Below are positions 43,001 to 54,639 of a stretch of DNA of 64,000 nt, piece by piece. The DNA comes from Cenococcum geophilum 1.58. Its lineage: Eukaryota; Ascomycota; Dothideomycetes; Gloniales; Gloniaceae. Positions within the stretch are counted from its first letter, which is position 1. Each line of letters begins with the position of its first letter. The translations under genes were made by a program, and so were the position numbers. The notes below the pieces were generated by a model that worked only from the letters and a program-made list of their open reading frames with translations, had not been told where the DNA came from and did not search any database. The stretch covers positions 434,001-498,000 of the forward strand of contig KV748244.1 in NCBI GenBank assembly GCA_001692895.1. The letters run 5' to 3'.

Positions 43001-43996
43001 TAGTTTAGTCGTGGTTAGGTTTATAAATAAGCTTATTACTAAACGTAATTAGTTAGCGTAGGAGGTATACCATCTGCTTTTTAATATTCCCCTTTATAAA
43101 GGCTTTAGGAATATAGTAACTTTAGACTACTATTAGGAGGATAATTAAAGCGCTATATATAAGCTTAATAATGGGCAACTAAGAGGGTGCGGATTGTCTA
43201 ACTATAATAAATATAAGCGCCGCCTAGATAGGGTAGAGGATATTACTTTCCTTAATTTTCTACTCTATTTTAATTACTCTACTTATAAGCGTCGGCTAAG
43301 AGCAAAGCTTTAAGTTATATCGTACTTTCCGCGATATAACGGCGATTATTCCTATTTATAGTATCCTAAGTTCTACCGTATAAAGCTTATTTTTTATTAC
43401 CCGTAAAGGAAGTAGCTACTTATACTAATAGATTTGGGGCCCCTAATTATATAGCTTCCTATTAGGCTTACGTTAACTCTTATTAGCACCCACCTAACTA
43501 CTTCTGCAATTAGAAACTAGAGGAAGGTTATAAAACTACTAATAATATTAATAAGTTTAAGGGCGATTTCGCAGACGACTTAGAGCTATATTAGTCCTTT
43601 AAGGCCCTATATACCTACGTTTAAAATACTAATAGAGTTAAACTTAAGGATCCTAATAGGCTTGGTAATAGGGAGCTTAATTATAACTATAACTAGAGTA
43701 TATATTAGGGTACGTACCTAGAGCTTAATAAGAGGACTTATTGGCAGGAAGTACGGCTATAGCCTCTACCGTAGAGCTGCCTATCCTAAATAGTAACTCC
43801 GTCCTCCTTATAGCCAGGTTAGCGTTATATTTATAATATTATAGTTAATTACTATAGGCAGATCTAAGTGGGCCTTAGCCCCCCCTTACTGCAGATTAAC
43901 GTTAATAGAGAGGTAGAAACCGGCAAATCGCATTTTATTACTATTCTCTCTACTACGCTTTATAATATGGTAAGAGCTAATAGTAAGCCGTTACTA
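40099..43996 (+). pseudogene. Helitron Rep-helicase protein, copy 2, N-terminal part
   Basis: It matches copy 1 throughout. The start codon has become ATA (40099-40101). The HUH region near 42410-42440 again reads YIYGFL, so both His are lost in parallel. The Y2 region near 42898-42925 keeps NYIGKY-S. A 10-bp deletion relative to copy 1 near 43405 shifts the frame. The Walker A region near 43910-43930 reads VETGKSH, so here the Gly that copy 1 lost is preserved (ETGKS). The gene breaks at 43996 in the helicase and resumes at 63241. Confidence 0.88.
40978..41237. mobile_element. Solo LTR in Helitron 2
   Basis: The 260-bp unit starts TGTAAGGGTTATTTTGG and ends ACTGCCTTACA, with a perfect 7-bp TGTAAGG/CCTTACA terminal repeat. 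It is flanked by TTTAG (40973-40977 and 41238-41242). The segment is absent from Helitron 1 at 26590. It is GC-rich and shows no RIP, so it is a young insertion. Positions 41040-41070 have a GGCTAGCCTTCGGCTAGCC palindrome. The short open frame in it is not a gene. Confidence 0.88.
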
Positions 43997-44103
43997 CGTC
44001 AGGAAAACGGAAGAGTGGTTAGGGCTAGCTAGGGGCTAGCCCGGGGCTGGCCTAGGGTCATTTCAGCTGGATCCGCTGATCTGCTTATGTACACTTCTTT
44101 ACG
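43997..44103. repeat. Left terminus with GC-rich subterminal motifs
   Basis: After the terminal repeat come GCTAGCCCGGGGCTGGCC and, at 44103, GCTAGCCCAGGGCT. The right terminus has AAGCTAGCCCTGGGCCCC near 63170. These repeated subterminal GCTAGCCC-GGGC motifs are candidates for transposase binding sites. They stand out against the AT-rich interior. Confidence 0.6.
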
Positions 44104-44129
44104 CTAGCCCAGGGCTACTTTAGCAACCT

Positions 44130-44757
44130 TATATCTTAAAATTATAATATTTCCTATGATTGTAATAGTTATAATATTTCCCACAACTGCAATATTTATA
44201 ATATTTCCCGCGACTGTAATGGTCGCAATATTTCCTACAACTGCAATAGTTGCAATATTTCCCACGACTGCAATATTTATAATATTTCCCGCGACTGCAA
44301 TAGTTGCAATATTTCCTATAACTGCAATAGTTGCAATATTTCCCACGACTGTAATATTTATAATATTTCCCGTAACTGCAATGGTTGTAATATTTCCCGC
44401 AACTGCAATAGTCGCAATATTTCCCGCAACTGTAATGGTTGTAATATTTCCTACGACTGTAATAGTCGTAATATTTTCTATGACTGTAATAATTGCAATA
44501 TTTCCCACGACTATAATAAGTGTAATATTTTCTACAACTGCAATAGTTGTAATATTTATAATGTTTCCCGCAATTGCACTAGTCGTAATATTTCCTATAG
44601 CTATAATAGTCGCAATATTTCTTATAACTGTAATAGTTATAATATTTCCTATAACTATAATAGTTATAATATTTCCCACAACCATAATAGTCGTAATATT
44701 TTCTATAACTGCAATAATCGCAATATTTTTTATGACTGTAATAATTATAATATTTTA
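44130..44757. repeat. 27-bp satellite (about 23 copies)
   Basis: The unit is ATAATATTTCCCGCAACTGCA followed by ATAGTT, with C/T and A/G variants at most CpA-type sites. Since 27 is divisible by three, open frames of about 195-200 residues run on both strands (44104-44685 minus and 44156-44758 plus) with Ile/Thr/Val-rich 9-residue repeats. I regard these as by-products. Confidence 0.9.
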
Positions 44758-44759
44758 GA

Positions 44760-47700
44760 AAGTGAAATATTATCTATATACCTTAGAGGAAGTAACTATA
44801 TATCTAGGTTATTATCTTTAGGCAATCCTAGCCTTATTTTAATATTATTATTTTTCTTTTGCTGTATAGACTCCAAAAATATATCAAATCTACTATTATT
44901 TAGTAGCTTTTCCCTCGTTCTAAGAGTATACTAAAGAAAATCTTCTTCTTTAATACTTAGTAAGTTTTGTAGTCTATCTGGTGTTATTATATATAGTATA
45001 TTAAGTATATATGGTTTATTATCTAAGTTATAGTGCTAAGTAATCCTAAAGTAAGAAGCCTTATAGTTTTAGATAGGCGGGCTATTTATAGTTATTGGCG
45101 GTAAAGAGACTAGGGTTAAGCGTAAAGTGCCCTAGTTAAGTTATTAATGTAATAATTAGAAATGCGCTTTTGCTTACTCTTTAATCTAAAACTAAATCTT
45201 TACTTCTTGCTAGTATTACCTTATCTATATAAGCAAAAGAGGAAGAACTAGTAGGCCTTAAGTTATTATTGCTAGAGATAGGAAAGCTATCTATTACTAA
45301 GAACTTAAACTTGTACTAGGTTGTGTATGGCTTAAGCTTATCTAGATTATTAGTATTATTTGCGTATAGATTATATACTATATACGTATTTTTAACTAGG
45401 TTACTAGTCTTGCATATCTACTTCTAAATAAGACTAGCTATTACCTATAGTAGTTTAACTTTTTTGTTAGAAGCTTACGCGTCCTATATCTTCTAAATTT
45501 AATAGTATATTACTTTATAAATTAATATCTTATAATATATAGGTAGATTAGAGTATTACTTATACCGTTTAGTTCTCCTATTATATTTACTTTAACTATT
45601 TACCGTAGACCTCCCTTTTTATATTTGGTGAGTGCATATTAAATATAAGTAGTAATTAGTATAATAGTGTAAGCCAAAAGTAGGTGAAAATACTTGGATG
45701 TCTGGGGGTGCAAAGCTAGGTCTTTTAAGTTTGGGTTAAAAAAGCATTAAGTAATACACTTAATAATTATGGGTGCTGCGAATCGTTATTTCCCCTTCTA
45801 TTATTAGTAAGTAAACTCTAAGAGTGTATAGTAGGGCTTATAAGCTTTAGATATGCGCATATAAATATATTATCTTTAAGTAGTTAAAAGACTAGAGCTT
45901 AGGTATCTAGTGTATTAAGGAATAGATAATATATATATATAATTACACGAATATTACTTAGAATATATAATCTAAAGTCGCCAATGTAGTTAAATAACTA
46001 TAGTTTTGCGATATATACTGTGTTAGCAGTACTTTAAATATTGCTAGTAGGAGGTATAGATTTTAAAAACTTGCCCTATAAGCTTCTTTTAGTTTAGGTA
46101 GAGGCCGAATATTATTAAATATACGCCCCCGATTGTTTGAACCAGCCTTTTACTAAGCATTAATAATTAGTGCGTTAACGCCCGACTTCTATCTTTCTGG
46201 CTATGGAGAGAGTCTATAGGAAGGATTAAAGTGGCCTATTATAACTATAGCCTATATAAGCAGCCTAGTGTGGGCTAGTATAGGTACGTGTGCGGGTGTA
46301 GAATTAAACTTGGCCCGCTGTCGTACCCCCTACTAGAGTAGTTCTGGTTTATATCTTAATTGTTTTATACTATTAGTGCTTCCGTCCTTAGTAGTGCTTA
46401 GTTAATAATAGCGTTTATTAGGTAATATATTATAATAACCCTATATATATAGGTAAATGGTTAATCTATATACTAGGTATATAGGCCTTACTATTTTCTA
46501 AACTAATGACTTAGAATAGGTGGCAGATTTAAGCTTATATTAAGTTATATTAGTCCTATAGTAATAAGTGTCTTAAGGGCAATAGGGGTATAGTGGAATC
46601 TTATTACTATTGGATTTGTCCTTAAATATGCGCAAGTCTTGCTAAGACTATAAGTTCTACCTTATTAGCTATATACTACTACTATAAAGTGGATATAAGT
46701 CGCACCTGGCTGCTAGACGCTGCAATAACCTATATATTAGATAATTTAGCCATAGTAGAGAATAGTGTTAGTTTAATATATTAGTGTTAAAGATGTATTT
46801 AATGGCCTATAGAAAGAGTACTAATGTAGATTATTAATAAGAGAGAGGAGAAAAGTAAAAATTGTAAAGGGGCTCTTTAATTTTAAGCCCTGCTTATTTA
46901 GGTTAAGCTATCTAGTATATTTAGCCGAGCTAGTATAATATGCATAACCGTGTATATATTAACACTATATTGGAAATATTAGGTATATAAAATGTAGTAT
47001 AGTGCGCGAGATGGTTAGTATAATATAAATATAATATTAGGCCCTTGGTTTTTTTTCTTAGGCTAGATAGAGGTCTCCCGTTTCCGCTTTAATTTATTGC
47101 TTACTAATTCTACTTTATATATAGAAACCGTTAGTCTAAGTATACTACTAATTTCCTATATAGATGCCCTTAAACCCTTAGGCCTAAAACGATTTCTCTC
47201 TAACTCTAGTTATGTTTTAGGTAGCGTTAACAATAAGTTGCTTATAACGGCTTATGGTATAATGGTTTTGATATATATAGGTGTAGTGGCTAGGTGTAGT
47301 GTACCTATTTAAATGCGTTAGAATATTTTTAATATTGCTAAAATTACTTATATAATCTATCTTACCTTGGTCTTTGTATCTTACTATAAAATAAAAATAA
47401 TTAAGTCCTTTGGTATATATTTTATCTATAGCAGCCCTCTAGGTTTATTTGGTAAGAACTTCTATCTCCCTTCCTTAGCTATTATAATAGAAAATTCTAT
47501 GTTTTGTGGGATTAAAGCCGATATCTTTTAAGAGTACGCTAGTAAATAGACTAAAGTCTAGATTAGTTGACGTAATTTTATTGTCTGGTATACTACCGGC
47601 CGTAAAGTATCTATAACCATACAGCATTTCCTAGCTATCTCCTTTGTAAACTATTTTAGTTTACACCGTCCTAAATATAAGGCTGTTCTAAGTAATTAAC

Positions 47701-48440
47701 TCTAGGTCTTCTTTGCTTAGTTAGCGTATATTAGTTGATTTAAGACAATATGTAACGGACTTAATTTATGCTGGGGTTGTTACTCTATCTAACACTTAAC
47801 ACTTTTAATTATTGTTATATTTTTAGGCGATTGTGGATAGACACCTACTCTACTAAGGTTCTAGTATGCCTATAAAAATAGTAGGAAATATTTTAATTAT
47901 ACTATAAAACACTTAATTAAGTCTTAACCGGTTCCTAACCTTATTTAGTTATAAACTAAGTATTTAAATATCTATAAGTCCCTGTTCCATAATAGAATAA
48001 ATGTTGCTATATAATATTTCATTAATTTTTAGGCCTAGGTAGATGAACTTTACTAACCAGTTCTTTGTCGCGTGGGCTTTATATACTAAAGAAAGCAATA
48101 TAGGTTTGGATTGTTGTTCCATTTACGCGTAAATGCCCAGTATAGTGCTGTTAATTGTTGTTAGGTAGTTTATAGTAGGGGTTATAATTAAGTAGGGGTT
48201 AGCATAAAGGAAAAGGAGTTATATAGCGGCTAAACCTAAATAGGTATATCTACCGATTATTTACAATATTTATAATATATTATATTAGCAAATATTATAT
48301 TTATTACCTCTCTTATAATATTTATATATATATAATAACCGTAATATCTTTATTATATATACTTAGAGCTAGGTATTATAAAATATATTATAATTGGTAT
48401 ACTATAGAGGCAGTGCCTACTTAGCTAGTAGTATTAATTA
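44760..48440 (-). pseudogene. Unrecognised minus-strand coding block of the large element
   Basis: Minus-strand frames with stops only at Gln/Trp-type codons can be read in several places. Near 46350-46080 the text is YKPELL, GVRQRAKFNSTPAHVP, LAHTRLLI and IVIIGHFNPSYRLS. Near 46760-46430 it is VIAASSSQVRLISTL, KVELIVLARLAHI and STIPLLPLRHLLL. Near 47330-47040 it is THLNRYTTPSHYTYIY, RYKQLIVNAT and ITRVREKSF. I recognise no domain. It lies downstream of SNF2 gene A in the same direction and may be one or two further cargo genes. Confidence 0.4.
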
Positions 48441-48449
48441 AGCTAGTTA

Positions 48450-51400
48450 AGTATATAGAAGAAACCGTCTATACCCTATTATATAACCTTACTAGTGGAA
48501 CCCGGTTTTAATATATATTAAGCAATCTTAAATAGCGAAGTACTAAAAAGGCGCTTCTTTTTAGTATAATGCTTTAGCGCTCTAAAGAAAGCGCCTAGTG
48601 TAAAGATTTTATATTTTTTAGCCCGCTGCTAAATATATACCTCTATATTAACCTTACTAGATATAGCCCTAATATCCGTAACTTTATCTTCTAGCTGTTT
48701 AATCCTATAGGCATGTCTAAATGCCTAAGCTTTAACTATAGGTAGCGGCTATGGCTTAAATATGAACACTTTACTTGCTCTAATTAGAGTATATACTTTA
48801 GATATTAGGCTGGTAGTTAATATAAGGAATTTTAGAGTGGGGTTATTTTCGAATTCTTTAATAATTGTCTCCCTTTCTTCTATCTTAAGCCTACCGCTAA
48901 CTAACTTATAGCTACCTAGTCTATACCTATTAAGAAGATACTAATCTAGCGTTAGAATATAAAAATATTGCTTTAAGAATAGATAAGATATACTAGATAA
49001 ATAATAAAGGCGGCTACTAGGAATGCTGTAAAGACGACTAACTTCTTAAGATGACCTTTGTAGTTAGTCCCTAGCTAAGTAAAAACTATCTTTAAGGCAT
49101 CTATTTTTAGACTTAAAGCTCTAATAAAAGGCAGTTCTTACTTAAATATAAACTGATTGGGGTTTTTGTAATGGTTGAGCATATAGCCCTTTTTTTTTAT
49201 TACCTTCTAAAAATGAGCTAGTGAAAGGCATATTAAAGTCTTTGCCCTTATTTTTCTAGAGTTGCAGCTCTAGGAAGTTTATAAAGATTTAAAGCTTATA
49301 GGTAAATATAGAGCTAGACCAGTGTGGTTTTATAGGTTTTTAATTAGCGTTTAATCCTTTCCGCTTTTACTTAACCAATTTCTTCTTATATGCTGCATTA
49401 ATCTCTTTCTTTAGTTTATCTATAGCCCTATTTAATCGCTTTAAGACTTTAGGTATATACTTAACGCGAATATTTTAGTCTACTCTTTGTACGTTAATTT
49501 TAATTAATGGTTTGTTATTAAACTATTATATATTTATAGAGCGCCTAATTATAAATTGCGAAATAATGTTATAAAAACCGTTAATAATGGCCCCCATTTC
49601 TTTCTTAGCCTCCTTTAATAGCTTAGCTTTTATTTAAACTATTTTATTTATTTTTGCCTATAGCGTATAGATATTAGGACTAAGTAACAGTTTATAATTA
49701 GGCTTTTCTACCTATTCTTCCTCCTGCCCTATTGCTAAGGTTTATAGAAATGTAGTAAGATTACTAGGGCTAGTGCCTGCTAGGGTGCCCAAATATCCCT
49801 AGAAATAGATATTATTTGGTAAAGCCTAAATCGCAAGCTCTCTGGTTATGGTTTATAACTAAGTTTAGCTGTTCTTAGTGGCATAAAACTTATTAAGAAA
49901 TATATAGAGCTATACTACTACGTTTAATTGATAGTGTGTTCTAGGTAGAAACTCGCCTAGAGAGTATAGGAATCGTTATTTCTAATATCTAATGGTTATA
50001 GCGATAATGAAGCGGGACGAGTTAGTAGGAGGATTATATAATATATCGTTCGGGTTATTTAAATTAGGCTCCTTATAGCTAAGAAGGAATTTAGGGTTAT
50101 TTTTCTAGCACTTCTAGGCCGTTCCCGCGTAGTTGCCATATATAATTTAAAACTGAATATCCGCGGTGCCCTTATTCTTGCCTATATTCTCGCGTATTAT
50201 AGCTAAATAATTTTCGCTAAGTACTAACTTAATGTTCTTTTTCCATACCAATAGAGCTTTAGGTGGTGCTATTACAAGCGTTAGGCTATTAAGTCTTTTA
50301 AATATGGAGTATGGATTCTTGTTAATATATATGCACTAAATTAGTAGGCTACCCTGTAAGGGGCATTACGTATTCTTAGCTTCCCTAGTAGAATAAGTAA
50401 GATATAATTTATCTTTTTTTGCTTAGGAATCCTAAATAGCCTATTAATTAATAATAATTAATCTGTTTAATAGATGGATAAGAATTATGGTAACTGTCTT
50501 GCCTAAGCCTATCTAGTCCGTATATACTCCGCTATTAACGTTATATTTTTTGTTTATAGTTTAGTAATAGGCGGTAATTAGTTAATATTTTTTCGCTTTA
50601 AAGGATTTTATAACTGGCTATAGCGGTAATAAAAGGCTATCTGCGTTAAGGTTGGTGTTAGGATTAAGACGGAGGTATCTACATGCCTCTAACTATAGAG
50701 TTTTGTTAATATATTTGCATTCCTTCTTTATTGCCTAATTAAAACTAGAATTTAAACTAAAAAAAATTAGTTTTCTATTAAGGGAATATCCGTATTGGAT
50801 ATATTGAAGATATATACACGTATATGCGTCTAAAGAATATAGCATTAAGATTATTCCCTTTCTCGTCGTCTGTATAGTCCTTAAAGTCGTTTTTAGCCTT
50901 ATTACCTACATTAGGGAGGGGATTATTATTACCTTTATTATTACTGCTGTTATTAGATAATACCTCTATTACGTTTATTATATTTATTCCGTTTTTTTTA
51001 ACCTATATAATTTTCTTAATTTTATAGTGTTCTGTAGTATCCGCCGACGCTAGTAGCGGAGGTAGTTAACTATTAGAAGTATCTGCATTGCCCTTTTTAG
51101 AGGTTCCGCCTATTATAGTATCCTTTCCGCTAATAGTAGTAGTCTTAGCAATACTAGGTATAAGATGGTTGCTATTATTAGGAATACTAGTATAGATTAA
51201 TGGCGAGTTAGTTAGGGTAGCGTTATTACTAGAACTAGTGGATTTTTTAGTAATAGCTAGTTTCCGAATATTGGTCTAAGGCGTTGTTAACGTGGAAGTT
51301 ATACTATTTAGGTTTAGAAATAGGTCTAATGTAGTCTATCTATCTAATTGGGATGTAGCTGGATTTTAATATTAGTAATATACTATAAGAGCCGCAATAC

Positions 51401-52300
51401 TTATAATATAAAGCATTTACGTAGAGGTTGGACCTCTAGCTTTAGTATCTATAAGCTAGAGTTTATAGTATTGCTAATTATAGTAGCTAACTCTTTTTTA
51501 TTCCCAATAGGGCTAAAGCTATTCTATAAATACTTAGTATTAAAGTTAACGGGATAAAACGCGCTACTAGATGCAGTGGCTTTTAATATAAGCTTATTCT
51601 AAAATAAACTATTTAGCGTCTAATTAGTAGACCTATAAAATTTATTTTTTATAATAGCTTAGAGACGAAACCGAATAATGGTAGTATTAGAACTGTGAGA
51701 TATATATATAGTGTACGCTAATAGGGTCACTTTACTTTTAATATAGTGTGGTAAGATTCCGGCATAAGGGTTGGCTTTAGGTATTTCCGGTTTTGCTTAA
51801 TAATACCTCTTATAACCTTTCCGGATTTTATTTAAGTGTAGAGGAATTAAGTTAGAGTTATCTTCTACGTCTATTAATAAAGTTAGCCTCTTTTAACTTG
51901 GTAGTTCCGATTTTACTCTTAATTTATTTAATTTTATCCTTATAATAAGTGCTAAGTAGCTCCTCCCCGTAAACGTTTAACTAGGACACTACTTAAAGGC
52001 GTTAATCTTAGTAAGTGTAATTGTTTTTATATTGCTACGGATTTTAGTCTAGCGGTATTATTTGGCCTTAAAATATCTATGTTCCTTAAATATCTTTTAA
52101 AGTTAGGCCTTAGCCGTAAGCAGCCTAAGCGCGTTAATTGCTAAACCTTAATAGACTATTGTGTCTAATGGCTGGACAGTAGCCGAGGCGTACTAGACGG
52201 GATGCGGGTATAAGGGTTTATTATTAACAACGGGCTATAATTTAGGACCTATAATAGTGGGTTAGTATAAATAGTAAAAGGATAGACTAGCTTGGCTTTA
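48450..52300 (-). pseudogene. SNF2-family ATPase, copy A (degraded)
   Basis: The SNF2 family uses ATP to move along DNA and remodel chromatin or proteins on DNA. Reading leftward: a Ser/Thr/Asn-rich N-terminal linker (SIAKTTTISGKDTIIGGTSK near 51150) and ISNTDIPLIENQFFLVQI near 50790. Then come motif I, YTDQIGLGKTVTIIL, at 50515-50475 (one stop) and motif Ia, LTLVIAPPKALLVWKKNI, near 50270. Motif II near 49900 reads FLNKFYATKNS, where the family would have a DE.H box: Asp to Asn, Glu to Lys and His to Tyr all fit RIP. YLGTLAGTSPSNLTTFL follows near 49790, then FIIRRSI near 49540. The C-terminal helicase lobe starts with HLKKLVVFTAF near 49040. Start and end are approximate. Confidence 0.75.
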
Positions 52301-52589
52301 ATGGCCTATATAGTTTAACTTACTAAGCTCGCTTTTCTAAGAAGTTATTATAAAGAGCCTCCTTTTAATAATATCCGGCGTAAGAAGATATCTATATTAG
52401 GATAAAAAAGGTAAGATAGTGGACTTATAATGGAAGATATAAGGTAGAAAAGGTCTACTAACTATATAGGTGAATAACTAACAACTAAGATTGCATTGGT
52501 AAGGTGAATTAATTTAAGAATTAAACTAAAATAAAATAAATGGTTATTGCGCGTAATATTGGCAATATTAAGCTGGGTATAATAGATTA

Positions 52590-53100
52590 AATGAAAATAA
52601 TTTGGTGATATGCCTTAGATTAGGGATTCTAGGGAAGTAAAACCTATTAGTGCTAGGTGTAGCTAGGATGCGAGAAGGTAATAAGTTAAGCTTATAATTA
52701 TTGTAGATATAAGATGCCTTAAGTATGCGACGCAGTACGTTAATATTTATAATATTGCAAAATATATTAATATAATGGTCTAGTAGTATGCCCTAGATTA
52801 GGGATTAGGGGAACTAGAACTTAGGTAGTGCTATTAAGAGGCGGGAACTAAGGTTACGAGGAGGTAATATTGCGACTATTATATATATAGTATGCCTTGG
52901 GTATGCGATATAGCACGCTAATATTTACGATATTATAAACCGTACTAACGTACGGGTCTAGTGCTATGCCCTAAAGCTAGGTGGTGCTGCTAAGAGGCGG
53001 GAACTAAGGTTATAAGGAGGCGATATTGCGACTATTGTATATATAGTATACCCTAAGTATGCGAATTAGTGTATAAATATTCGTAATATTATAAACTATA
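52590..53100. repeat. ~180-bp repeats upstream of SNF2 gene A
   Basis: Three copies of a unit holding TTAATATTTATAATATTGC, ATGCCCTAGATTAGGGATTA, AACTTAGGTAGTGCT and GAGGCGGGAACTAAGG, with spacings of about 179 and 154 bp. The same array recurs at 58820-59470. It lies just upstream of the SNF2 gene, so it may be part of a promoter or a terminal repeat of the duplicated unit. Confidence 0.75.
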
Positions 53101-53259
53101 TATCTATTTATCTATCCATCTATCTATTACCTACTCTCTATATTAAAATAAATTTCCTCTTACCTTAACTATACTAGCCCTTAACCTATTTTAAGTAAAC
53201 GTGGTAATAGTATATATACTAGTAAGGAGTTATAGATATCTTACGCTAATTAGTTATTA

Positions 53260-54350
53260 CAGATAAATGAAAAACCTAAGTATATAGCCACCTTAGCTAA
53301 GCGTACTAAGCGTCCCTATATTAAAAAGGCGTTATTAAAGAATAGAGATGGAACTATAAAGCCAGCTCTAAAGCTATAAAAGAAGAAGGTGGCGGATAGT
53401 TGCTAGAAGGAGATTAAAGGGTTTCTAATTAAGTAAGAGAAGAATAGTAAGGTAGCTAAAGCTATAAAGATAGTTTAGCTACCTCTTAAGAAGCCTTTGC
53501 TAACCTATTTTGTCCTACTAGCCGCTAGAAATGCCGCTATATATAGTTTAGAGAGAACTAAGTTAAATAAAAATAGCGCTGTGGAGATAGCTATTACGGA
53601 AACTAGAAAACTATAAAAGGGGGACCTCTTTAATATTATAAGTTAGATAATTAGTTATATAAAGGAGGAGTAGGATGCTTTATAAACTGCGTTAGCTGCT
53701 AATTGCTAGAATATTAAGAGTTTAAAGACTGATATTAAGGAACTTTAAAAAGCTAAAAAGGCTTAAAATATATCTATTGTTAATCTAATCTAGGATACCT
53801 AAGTAATAAAGCAGGACTATTTTATAAAAGAGCGCAATAAGTTAAAAGTAGAAATTAAATAGATTAAGAAAGCACCGCTAGAACTAGTTACGCTAAAATA
53901 TAAGTATAACTAGCTTAATACTGAGTTTAAGGACTTAAAAGAGTCCAAGATAGCTAAACTGGACGCTATAAACTAAAGACTTAATAGTATCTAGAAAACT
54001 TTATCCGTCTAAATAATAAATATAAATAGCTTTTTAAAGTCGTAAGCGACGTTGGTAACTACGCCGGTTTAATAGCTAATAATTATTATAGAGAGGCTGG
54101 CCGAGTAATTAAGAAGCTGAAGGGTAAGCTATAGAATGGTGGTTTAATAAAAATCTAATAGGGGTTAATAAGGAGCTTTTAAGGCGATTATAACGGCAAA
54201 TGCCTAAAATTGAGATGGGATAGGGCTTTTACTTTATACGTTTGCTATCTTAGCTATTTAAAGAATCTTAAGTAGGCGGCGTATAACGTGGAAACAATTA
54301 AAGTTGCGTAAGTGGTGTAATAAGCTATTAGAAATAAAATAAACTTAATA
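53260..54350 (+). pseudogene. Lysine-rich coiled-coil protein of the large element
   Basis: The plus frame reads LLQINEKPKYIATLAKRTKR then PYIKKALLKNRDGTIKPALK. Later segments include LPLKKPLLTYFVLLAARNAA, SLERTKLNKNSAVEIAITE, GDLFNIIS-IISYIKEE-D, and LVTLKYKYN-LNTEFKDLKE followed by SKIAKLDAIN-RLNSI. It is about 360 residues long. Heptad-like spacing of Leu/Ile with many Lys/Glu suggests coiled coils. Stops are all TAA/TAG at Gln-like places. No catalytic motif is seen and I recognise no family. It is the only plus-strand gene between the two SNF2 copies. Confidence 0.45.
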
Positions 54351-54639
54351 AAAATACTATTGCGCGAGTTTGGAGGTATATACGGGGTCGTAAAAACTAT
54401 AACTCTGGCGGTAGACGAGATTTTAGATATTGTATATATAGCATATAACGTAGCATATTAATATTTATAATATTGCAAGAAGTGCTAATACGCGGGTTTT
54501 AGTAGTCTTAAGGCCTAATTTTATAAGTTACGCTTCTTAGTATATATATATATATATATATTAGAGATAACTATTTTTAATCTTATTAGGCTAGCTCTAA
54601 ATTATAGTAATTATATTACTTACCGTACTACTACGCCGT

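Larger units (their letters stand above)
39885..43996 (+). mobile_element. Helitron 2, left part (interrupted)
   Basis: It starts TTATTGACCCGAGGTATGAG, like Helitron 1, and follows it through the Rep domain up to the start of the helicase. It is broken by a solo LTR (40978-41237) and, in the helicase, by the 19.2-kb element. It continues at 63239. It inserted just downstream of the ribonuclease-like gene. Confidence 0.88.

Noticed and set aside
44104-44758. Open frames of about 195-200 residues on both strands
   Set aside because: They arise from a 27-bp satellite. Frames on opposite strands are equally open and consist only of Ile/Thr/Val-rich repeats.
47097-47312. A 71-residue plus-strand frame
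   Set aside because: The opposite strand reads as more protein-like text continuous with the minus-strand coding block.
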